From: Smithellaceae bacterium
GTDB lineage: Bacteria > Desulfobacterota > Syntrophia > Syntrophales > Smithellaceae
Assembly: GCA_028704195.1 (NCBI GenBank)
Contig: JAQVLL010000062.1
Span: 1-8,630 of the forward strand
Reading direction: 5' to 3'
Length of the DNA: 8,630 nt
Shown here: positions 1 to 5,349 of the stretch, in pieces
Layout of the letters: each line of letters begins with the position of its first letter
Numbering within the stretch: the first letter of the stretch is position 1
Made by a program: the position numbers and the translations under genes
Notes under the pieces: model-generated
What the model saw: the letters and a program-made list of their open reading frames with translations, nothing else
The model's database searches: none
Told to the model about the DNA's origin: nothing

Positions 1-102
1 AAATTCGACGACTGGAAACACTCGTGTCTCTGGACCCATCAGAGCGTTATAAATAGGATTAGTCACTTCCCAGTTCTTCTGCACCTCAAAAAACATTCTC
101 AT
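1..102 (-). CDS. 5' part of an unknown protein, cut by the left window edge
   Basis: The first 34 codons are open and run off the left edge, so only the N-terminus is visible (begins MRMFFEVQKNW, later NPIYNALMGPETRVF). A strong Shine-Dalgarno GGAGG lies at 107-111. It sits 4 bases before the ATG at 100-102 and 10 bases before a second in-frame ATG at 94-96, so either could be the real start. The good ribosome site and non-random composition support a real gene. I do not recognise the family. It is the next minus-strand frame after the broken frame at 167-343. Confidence 0.5.
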   Translation of the reverse strand, partial: MRMFFEVQKNWEVTNPIYNALMGPETRVFPVVEF

Positions 103-166
103 TTTTCCTCCAATCTTTATTTTATCGTATTGCAATAATATTTTTGCGCTGCATACCTAAAAACAT

Positions 167-343
167 TTAACGTCCATTAACAAAATAGTTTCTCAGCATT
201 TTCCCACTCAAGGAATCATCAGGCACATCAATCATCATAAATGCCATGCTAATTTCAGTTTCCTGTAATGACCCTGGAATATGAATGCAACATTAGTTAT
301 GATCATCCTTTACATTCAAAGATTTAAATCGATGCTCTGCCAC
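167..343 (-). pseudogene. Small broken frame with an in-frame stop, unknown family
   Basis: Reading from a possible GTG at 341-343, the frame encodes VAEHRFKSLNVKDDHN, meets TAA at 293-295, and then continues in the same frame as CCIHIPGSLQETEISMAF, through MMIDVPDDSLSGKMLRNYF, to a TAA at 167-169. Composition on both sides of the stop looks like a soluble protein rather than random AT-rich sequence, which suggests one small gene of about 58 codons inactivated by a nonsense change. The alternative is a 26-residue peptide starting at the ATG at 245-247, but it has no Shine-Dalgarno sequence. No family is recognised. It lies between the XRE promoter region and the partial gene at 1-102. Confidence is low because the call rests on composition only. 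Confidence 0.3.
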
Positions 344-373
344 GTTTATGTGACAATATCACTTATAAAGACT

Positions 374-412
374 ACTATTGGTATCATGTCAAGAGAATAT
401 AATACCAATAGT
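374..412. repeat. Perfect 11-base inverted repeat, putative operator of the XRE gene
   Basis: ACTATTGGTAT at 374-384 is exactly mirrored by ATACCAATAGT at 402-412, with a 17-base spacer. The right arm ends 38 bases before the start codon of the XRE regulator at 451. The spacer contains most of a consensus -10 box, and the left arm covers the matching -35 position. A dimeric HTH protein bound here would block RNA polymerase, so autoregulation by the adjacent regulator is the simplest reading. That is inference; a transcript hairpin is a less likely alternative because the promoter appears to lie inside it. Confidence 0.55.
375..403 (+). promoter_or_regulatory. Putative sigma-70 promoter of the XRE regulator
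   Basis: A consensus -10 hexamer TATAAT lies at 398-403. The hexamer 17 bases upstream, CTATTG at 375-380, is a poor -35 match. Transcription would start near 410, leaving a leader of about 40 bases before the ATG at 451. The element is enclosed by the inverted repeat at 374-412, with the right arm overlapping the end of the -10 box. Confidence 0.45.
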
Positions 413-450
413 GGGTTTATCGCAACTGAAATACCTTCTATATTTCTTTT

Positions 451-792
451 ATGGAAAATAAACGAAATAATAAAAGGGTACTTCTCGGCCGGAGGATTCG
501 CGAGATAAGAATTGCGAAGGGTTTGACTCAGGAAAAGTTGGGTTCTAAGGCAGAAATCAGTTACAAATTTGTGGGAGAAATTGAACGTGGCCTTCAAAAT
601 CCATCTTTTGATACGTTGGAAAAAATTGCCAGAGCACTGGAAGTTGATCTTTATGAACTATTTCGATTTGAACAGGAAGCCCCAAATCGAAAAGATATTG
701 AAGCTCGAATGGCAAAAATTTTAAAAGGCATATCAGAAGATGACCTAAGGCAATTATTCTTTGTCCTTCAGGGGCTCTATCCGCATATCTAA
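451..792 (+). CDS. XRE-family (Cro/CI-type) HTH transcriptional regulator
   Basis: This is a 113-residue protein with one N-terminal HTH_3/XRE domain at about residues 12-72: LGRRIREIRIAKGLTQEKL, then the recognition-helix region ISYKFVGEIERGLQNPSFDT, then LEKIARALEVDLYELF. The remaining 40 residues are charged and helical (RKDIEARMAKIL, then EDDLRQLFFVLQGL), perhaps a dimerisation tail. There is no peptidase or ligand-binding domain. The ATG at 451 is the first start after an in-frame stop, but no Shine-Dalgarno sequence precedes it. Small single-domain XRE proteins of this kind often repress their own promoter; the inverted repeat at 374-412 fits that. It is the only intact gene in the left part of the window and stands alone on the plus strand, so a phage, toxin-antitoxin or restriction-control origin is possible, but no partner gene is visible. 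Confidence 0.9.
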   Translation: MENKRNNKRVLLGRRIREIRIAKGLTQEKLGSKAEISYKFVGEIERGLQNPSFDTLEKIARALEVDLYELFRFEQEAPNRKDIEARMAKILKGISEDDLRQLFFVLQGLYPHI

Positions 793-894
793 AATTTAAA
801 AATGAGCATTTAGTAAAAGGCCAAGCTGTCACCTATGCATTTCATCTTGGATGGTTATATATGTATCAAACCGGCTGTGTCTTGATCATATTCG

Positions 895-1173
895 TTAATT
901 GCCATTCAGGTAGGTTTCCCTGAAGTAGTCTTCGTGACGAAGGGCTAGGGCCGCTTGGAGATCCGAACGCTTCATTTCACCCGTCATTACTGCCAGCAAC
1001 CTCTGAACTTCCCCGGTGACTTCCCCGGTAATTCCGCCAACAGCTTTTAAGGCCAACTCGGGCTTTCTTCGAATCGTCATGAAATCACACCCAATAGTTC
1101 CCATGGAAAGAAAAGTGGTTTGTAAAAAAAGTCTTTTCTGCAATGAAGAAGTACCAATCAAATATTTACGCAA
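895..1173 (-). pseudogene. Remnant of the C-terminal winged-helix region of a Fic/RecG-like regulator
   Basis: The 92-codon frame contains a stretch typical of the extreme C-terminus of Fic-family and AlbA/RecG-like ATP-binding regulators: ITGEVTGEVQRLLAVMTGEM followed by KRSDLQAALALRHEDYFRE (about residues 48-86). In those proteins this winged-helix segment follows a large catalytic domain and continues past YL into a segment such as PALxxGxIEMT. Here the catalytic part is absent, and the frame stops four residues after Tyr-Leu... at LNGN. In the neighbouring frame the DNA reads PEWQLTNMIKTQPV and then stops, which may be the frame-shifted continuation. The first 40 residues do not resemble the parent family. 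This looks like a fragment left by deletion; a recent small wHTH gene is less likely. No Shine-Dalgarno site was seen. Confidence 0.5.
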
Positions 1174-1325
1174 TAAATTATAATTTTAAGGGTTATGAAA
1201 TCATAATGCTTGAATCAATTGTATTGCGTTTTACGTCTATTATTAGCAAAATTATTCAAATTTGATTTTAAGAAATGCAATAATCATAAATAAATATATT
1301 AATTATTTATAATTATTGATATATT
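1174..1325. other. AT-rich non-coding gap
   Basis: This stretch is dominated by A and T, with runs such as AAATATATTAATTATTTATA, and has no sustained open frame on either strand. I see no tRNA-like cloverleaf, no GC-rich hairpin with a T-run and no convincing promoter, although random -10-like hexamers are abundant in such sequence. Confidence 0.5.
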
Positions 1326-1694
1326 TTAAACGCAAAGATTCCAAAGGTGCATAGTATGAGAACTAAATTTAAAATTGTCGGTAGACAATTGACCATTCGT
1401 GTTGAGTGAATGGCTAATTGTCAGAATCCATTGATTCATCTGGTGGGCCGTGTGGGAATTGACCCAGCCTCCAACATCGCCTTGACGAAAACTTGCATAG
1501 GAATAAGACGCCAGAGGAATAAAAAACTGCTTATCAAGTGATAAGTAATACCCCGACCAAGTGCCACCAGCTGCCTTTCTCCGGTGAACAAGTACATTTG
1601 TTATATCAAAAATATTTCTGATCATAGGATGATTTTGAAATTGTCCAATAGTTTGTTGAATAAATACATTTTGACAAATGTCGGCTTGCTATCC
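1326..1694 (-). pseudogene. Orphan open frame of unknown function, probably a gene fragment
   Basis: From the ATG at 1623-1625 the frame gives 99 residues, including KAAGGTWSGYYLSLDKQFF and SYASFRQGDVGGWVNSHTA. The same frame stays open upstream for 23 more codons (ADICQNVFIQQTIGQFQNHP) with no ATG, GTG or TTG before a TAG at 1695-1697. The composition is protein-like across both parts, so the ATG at 1623 is probably internal and the true 5' part has been lost. No Shine-Dalgarno sequence precedes that ATG. A 7-base hairpin (AATTGTC, 4-base loop, GACAATT) at 1373-1390 lies inside the frame. I do not recognise the family. It may equally be a chance open frame. Confidence 0.3.
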
Positions 1695-1697
1695 CCT

Positions 1698-1845
1698 CAA
1701 CAATTATGCGTTAACGAACTGACAGTTGCGGATCGCTTCTAAAAAACCGCACTAATGTGAACAACTTTACTTCGCTGGACAAAAAAACCGGAATCGTTTG
1801 CTTGCAAGCGGCGTTGAGCGGCGTATTACCACCCCTTGCGATGCA
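1698..1845. other. Non-coding gap with short repeats
   Basis: No complete gene is seen. Small repeats are present: the palindrome GCTTGCAAGC at 1800-1809, two copies of AGCGGCGT ten bases apart (1807-1814 and 1817-1824), and the motif AAAAAACCG at 1741-1749 and again within 1781-1790. On the minus strand the last appear as two T-runs downstream of the cyclase-fold gene, but neither is preceded by a stable stem, so a terminator is not supported. Confidence 0.4.
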
Positions 1846-2661
1846 CTAAATAAGTTGTTTATTTTTCAATGCATGGACAACCAGAAAAGTATTCCATTCC
1901 TTATCCTGCCTGCCCCACGAGCCTTCCTTGTCTTGTAAAACCGACAAAAGAGGAAGTGCCTTTAGGCATTGTCGGTGCGCAGATTCCAATTGTAAATGAG
2001 CCAAAGCATTAATCGTTAAAAAAAAAGGGATTGGCGACGGCCAGAGCCCTGACGATTGCTGTTTTTCACCCAAATCGTCGACAAGTTTTAGGGTGGAGTC
2101 ATAATTGGCATACACAGGATGAACAATCAATGCCCGCAGAATATTACTTTTGTCCGCCCATACAGCTGCGTTGTCCGGATGGTCATCAAGCCAACGGAGG
2201 AGAAACTGATAATGTTCCACGATTAGATCATCACTTTCCAGCTGGAATACACAGGCAAGAAAAAGCGTTGCACAGACCAAGGTTAATTGATCCTGCGCTT
2301 TAATGAAAGGCAATTCCCGAAAGGCGTCGGACGCCAAATCTTCATCAAGGGCTTCTGAAAGATGATTGTTTAATGTTTTCCGGATTAGCCATCTCAGGGC
2401 TTTATCGATATCTTCCGTCCTGTCTCGCATTGTTAGATGAAGACCAAACAAACGCCTGACGGTCTCAATGGGTGATTGAAACCATGAACCATCGGCGGAT
2501 TGCCCCGTCATCAGAAAAGCAACTGTTTCCTTAAAATCATTTTGCCATGCGGAAGTTTCTGCTTCATCAAGCCATTTCTTGCGTGCATAAAGCCCGGTCG
2601 GTGTTTTACTTGACTTGAATATTTGCATAGGATGAAAGCGTATCTTATCATGCATGCACAT
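1846..2661 (-). CDS. Terpenoid-cyclase/prenyltransferase-fold (alpha/alpha toroid) protein, function unknown
   Basis: This 271-residue protein is built of helical repeats and carries QW-type motifs of the squalene-hopene cyclase/prenyltransferase superfamily: GQSADGSW at residues 53-60, KQQSSGLW at 200-207 and LQDKEGSWG at 242-250. Helix pairs between them (for example DIDKALRWLIRK, and HYQFLLRWLDDHPDNAAVW) fit a single alpha/alpha barrel. Class II cyclases are roughly 630 residues with two such domains and a catalytic DxDD motif. This protein is less than half that length and has no DxDD, so catalysis as a cyclase is doubtful and a binding role is possible. There is no signal peptide or membrane helix. 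AAAGG six bases before the ATG at 2661 supports this start; the ATG at 2655, seven bases after AGGA, is an alternative. It begins 52 bases after the truncated J-protein gene and is probably cotranscribed with it. Confidence 0.7.
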   Translation of the reverse strand: MCMHDKIRFHPMQIFKSSKTPTGLYARKKWLDEAETSAWQNDFKETVAFLMTGQSADGSWFQSPIETVRRLFGLHLTMRDRTEDIDKALRWLIRKTLNNHLSEALDEDLASDAFRELPFIKAQDQLTLVCATLFLACVFQLESDDLIVEHYQFLLRWLDDHPDNAAVWADKSNILRALIVHPVYANYDSTLKLVDDLGEKQQSSGLWPSPIPFFLTINALAHLQLESAHRQCLKALPLLSVLQDKEGSWGRQDKEWNTFLVVHALKNKQLI

Positions 2662-2713
2662 ATCCTACCTTTTTATGAGAATTACCTGTCGCGAAAGTTA
2701 ATGCCATATCGAG

Positions 2714-3520
2714 CTATTTCATCGATAAACGGATGGCGTCAATGACGTCTTTTGCTTTCTGGATGAGCGGGTTTCTGATGTTGACAGTTAAATAGAGATC
2801 TCCAGCCTCCCCGCCGCCGCAGCCCGCATCACCCATTCCTTTCAACCGCAGCTGCTGCCCCGCCCTTATATTGACAGGGAGGTTCACAGACAATTTTCTG
2901 CCGGTCTTTCTGCATGTATAGTTTACCTTGCCGCCGGACCTGGCCTGATCGGCAGAAATCAAGATGGAATCGCGAATATCTTTTCCTTTCTCAGGAAGCT
3001 CAATTCCCCATTTCTTTTTCAATCCATATCGGAGCAGTTTGTTCAAATATGTCACAAACAGCGGTGTTTTGCCTGTATCCTGCCCTCCCCCTAAGCCGCC
3101 CATAACCACCCGGCCGAAAACACCCGGCCGCCTGAATTCAAAAGACCGATATCCCGTACCATAAACGTCCCGAAAAATATCTTCAAAACTCCGGTAGCCG
3201 AAGGCACGGCTCAACTCCTCAAAGATTTCCTGTATATCCGATCCCCTGAAAATATCCTGATCACTATGCGTCTGGCGATAACGGCCATAAGCTGATGATC
3301 CGTAAGTCTGCCTGAATGTGTCGTATTCGCGTCTTTTTGCGGGATCGGAAAGAACAGCGTAGGCTTCGTTGATCGCTTTCATGCGTTCTGCCGCTTCAGG
3401 ATTGTTCCGGTTGCGGTCCGGATGGTGCAGCAGGGCCAGACGCCGGTAGGCGTCCCGAATCTGCTTAACATCAGCATTGCTGGTTAATCCCAGTGCCTCA
3501 TAGTAATCTTTCTGTTCCAC
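2714..3520 (-). CDS. Truncated DnaJ-like co-chaperone with one C-terminal substrate domain
   Basis: With the GTG start at 3518-3520 the protein has 268 residues. It begins with a J-domain (about 5-68) with the HPD motif at 33-35, which stimulates DnaK ATPase, and the helix IV signature AVLSDPAKRREYDTF. Next comes a linker with SDQDIFRG and FEDIFRDVYG, then an unusual segment VVMGGLGGGQDTGKTPLF. One beta-domain like DnaJ CTD I follows (about 180-250: VNLPVNIRAGQQLRLKGMG, then GDLYLTVNIRNP). The zinc finger, CTD II and the usual dimerisation end are missing; the chain ends about 20 residues after CTD I. A TTG at 3566-3568 would add 16 residues (ASSEQTIIVEKWKQK), but has no Shine-Dalgarno sequence. 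The GTG has a weak GGA 8 bases upstream and places the J-domain near the N-terminus as usual. The start is therefore uncertain. The protein is probably cytoplasmic and a diverged paralogue of the J-protein at 3769-4710. Confidence 0.85.
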   Translation of the reverse strand: MEQKDYYEALGLTSNADVKQIRDAYRRLALLHHPDRNRNNPEAAERMKAINEAYAVLSDPAKRREYDTFRQTYGSSAYGRYRQTHSDQDIFRGSDIQEIFEELSRAFGYRSFEDIFRDVYGTGYRSFEFRRPGVFGRVVMGGLGGGQDTGKTPLFVTYLNKLLRYGLKKKWGIELPEKGKDIRDSILISADQARSGGKVNYTCRKTGRKLSVNLPVNIRAGQQLRLKGMGDAGCGGGEAGDLYLTVNIRNPLIQKAKDVIDAIRLSMK

Positions 3521-3667
3521 TTTCTGTTTCCATTTCTCTACGATTATTGTCTGTTCTGACGAGGCCAAATCAGATCGTAATGAATGTGACGGCCACTGCC
3601 GGTAAGGCGGCGCAAAATATTCCTGGCTACAAGGCAGGCAATTTCACGAATTTGTGTTTATCACTAT

Positions 3668-3696
3668 TGATATTAGAAGTTTGTAGATGTTGGCAA
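3668..3696 (-). promoter_or_regulatory. Candidate promoter for the truncated J-protein gene
   Basis: On the minus strand TTGCCA (3691-3696) is followed, after 17 bases, by TATCAA (3668-3673); an overlapping alternative -10 is TAATAT at 3670-3675 with 15-base spacing. Transcription would start near 3660, about 90-140 bases before the start codon. The match is moderate and the gap could equally be read through from upstream genes. Confidence 0.3.
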
Positions 3697-3768
3697 GAGC
3701 TGGCATATGCAGCATTCCAGGATTTTGCCATGTCCGCCGGATATAAGAGCGGTTCCCAAACTCTTCAC

Positions 3769-4710
3769 TTACATACCTTCATTTGCCAACTGCTCCATCA
3801 GTTTGATCTGCCTGTCCGTAAGTTTTTTGGGAACCTCAACATTGATTTTAACGAACTGGTCGCCTTTAAGGGATCCTTTAAGACCCGGAACGCCGTAGCC
3901 TTTCATTCGGATTTTGGTGTTATTCTGGGTTCCGGGTGCGATCTTTAATCTTTTTGTGTTTCCATCGAGCGTCGGAACATCGATCGTGGTCCCCAAAGCA
4001 GCCTGGGTAAATTTTATAGTCTTTTCGATGTAAAGATCATTGCCGTCCCTGGCGAAGATCGGGTGAGGCGATACGTTGATGTTTAAAAATAAATCTCCAT
4101 TCGGCCCCCCGTTGAATCCCGGAAGCCCTTTGCCGGGCAGTCTCAGTTTTTTCCCGGAACTGATGCCCGGTGGAATCTTCACATTGATGTCTTCTATTTT
4201 GTTTTCCATCTGGAGGGAGATTTTTTTATTCGATCCCATTACCGATTCTTCTAATGAAATCGATAGATTATATTCAGCATCCTGGCCTTTTTGGGGCATG
4301 TTGGCATAATGACGGCCACCGCCTCCGCCGAATATGCCGGAGAAGGGATCTTCAAAATCCTGTGCACCGCCTCCCCTTCTGCCTGTACGAAATGTTGTCC
4401 GCCCTCTTCCTGAACCAAATCCGAAACTGCGCAAAATTTCATCAAGGTCAAAATCGCGGAAAATATCCTCCTGTGAATATTGCTGGCGAAACCGGTCCGC
4501 AGATCCAAACTGGTCGTATTCTTCTCGCTTTTTTGCGTCACTTAAAACGGCATAGGCTTCGCTGATTTTTTTAAACTTTTCTTCAGCCGCTTTATCATTT
4601 GGGTTTTTGTCCGGATGCCATTTAACAGCCAGCTTGCGGTAAGCTTTTTTAATCTCATCGGAGGATGCTTTTTTATCAACGCCTAAAACCTGATAGTAGT
4701 CTTCTGCCAT
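3769..4710 (-). CDS. cbpA: CbpA-type (type II) DnaJ co-chaperone
   Basis: This 313-residue J-protein has the full type II layout. The J-domain occupies about residues 4-68, with HPD at 32-34 and KISEAYAVLSDAKKREEYDQ. A Gly/Phe-rich linker at about 95-135 includes SFGFGSGRGR and FSGIFGGGGG. CTD I at about 143-220 contains INVKIPPGISSGKKLRLPGK and GDLFLNINVSPHPIF. CTD II at about 223-294 contains IKFTQAALGTTIDVPTLDG and IRMKGYGVP. A short C-terminal helix LTDRQIKLMEQLA follows. There is no CxxCxGxG zinc finger, which separates it from true DnaJ and matches CbpA. It should deliver unfolded or aggregated clients to DnaK in the cytoplasm. The ATG at 4708-4710 has AAGGA five bases upstream; a TTG 21 bases earlier is in frame but precedes that ribosome site, so it is rejected. 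It follows iorB by 38 bases and is probably in the same transcript. The symbol is by architecture, not proven orthology. Confidence 0.94.
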   Translation of the reverse strand: MAEDYYQVLGVDKKASSDEIKKAYRKLAVKWHPDKNPNDKAAEEKFKKISEAYAVLSDAKKREEYDQFGSADRFRQQYSQEDIFRDFDLDEILRSFGFGSGRGRTTFRTGRRGGGAQDFEDPFSGIFGGGGGRHYANMPQKGQDAEYNLSISLEESVMGSNKKISLQMENKIEDINVKIPPGISSGKKLRLPGKGLPGFNGGPNGDLFLNINVSPHPIFARDGNDLYIEKTIKFTQAALGTTIDVPTLDGNTKRLKIAPGTQNNTKIRMKGYGVPGLKGSLKGDQFVKINVEVPKKLTDRQIKLMEQLANEGM

Positions 4711-4748
4711 AGTATTCCTTTTTGGCTCCAAAATTTATTTCAGGTCAT

Positions 4749-5333
4749 TTAAGCAGCAATTCCCATTTGAAAAGCGTCTAAATTCAATTTTATTAACTTT
4801 TGAGGAAAAGACTTCTTGATCACTGACTCCCAGATGACCTTGTCAACATTCAGCAGATTGGATACGGCACCCAGCAGGACGACATTGGCTGCTTTGACAT
4901 TTCCGGCTTTTTTGGCAATTTCGGCAGCGTCAAAAGCAACCACTCTGGGATAGTTTTTTTTTAAAAATCCAACAACATCCGCAGGATAAGATGCATCGCC
5001 GATATTGACCGCAGGAGGATATATTTCTTCGGTGTTCACAATAACAGACGCTTTTTCGCTGATAAATTTCAGATAGCGAAGGGCTTCCATTTTCTCAAAA
5101 GAAACCAGTATTTCACCGCTTCCTGCTTCGGCCAGCGGTGAATAAACTTTCCTGCCGTAACGAACATCACTGTTCACGCACCCGCCACGCTGAGCCATGC
5201 CATGGACTTCACTTTTCTTGACATCGAAACCTGCTTCCATCATGACCATGCACATGATATCGCTGGCCCTGATGATTCCCTGACCGCCTACTCCGGCAAA
5301 TAACACGCTGTGAACTTTTGAATTGTCCTTCAT
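4749..5333 (-). CDS. iorB: Indolepyruvate:ferredoxin oxidoreductase, beta subunit
   Basis: The 194-residue protein is the usual size for IorB, the gamma-domain subunit of the 2-oxoacid:ferredoxin oxidoreductase family. Visible signatures are VLFAGVGGQGIIRASDI (about residues 10-26), SEVHGMAQRGGCVNSDVRYG (41-60) and KAANVVLLGAVSNLL near 147-161. With IorA it oxidises indolepyruvate and other aryl-pyruvates with CoA to aryl-acetyl-CoA and CO2, reducing ferredoxin. The ATG at 5331-5333 has AAGGG seven bases upstream; an open extension further upstream lies entirely inside the iorA coding end and is not used. The gene begins 16 bases after the iorA stop, a classic two-subunit operon. Confidence 0.96.
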   Translation of the reverse strand: MKDNSKVHSVLFAGVGGQGIIRASDIMCMVMMEAGFDVKKSEVHGMAQRGGCVNSDVRYGRKVYSPLAEAGSGEILVSFEKMEALRYLKFISEKASVIVNTEEIYPPAVNIGDASYPADVVGFLKKNYPRVVAFDAAEIAKKAGNVKAANVVLLGAVSNLLNVDKVIWESVIKKSFPQKLIKLNLDAFQMGIAA

Positions 5334-5349
5334 GGAGTTTCCCTTTTCC

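Noticed and set aside
281..508. Plus-strand open frame of 75 codons across the XRE promoter and gene start
   Set aside because: It runs through the inverted repeat and promoter and overlaps the XRE gene in another frame; no ribosome site and no recognisable motif.
1741..1800. Two minus-strand T-runs as a terminator of the cyclase-fold gene
   Set aside because: Neither T-run is preceded by a stable GC-rich stem.
1800..1845. Possible integron attC-like sequence (GCGGCGTTGAGCGGCG with a palindrome)
   Set aside because: There is no paired R'/R'' core of GTTRRRY/RYYYAAC form with a matching second arm, and no cassette array or integrase is visible.
3700..3768. Weak hairpin (AAGAG/CTCTT) after the CbpA-type gene as a terminator
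   Set aside because: The stem has five pairs around an 11-base loop and no T-run follows.
3493..3948. Plus-strand open frame of 151 codons between and across the J-protein genes
   Set aside because: Most of it is antisense to the two well-supported J-protein genes, and the remainder has no family motif or ribosome site.
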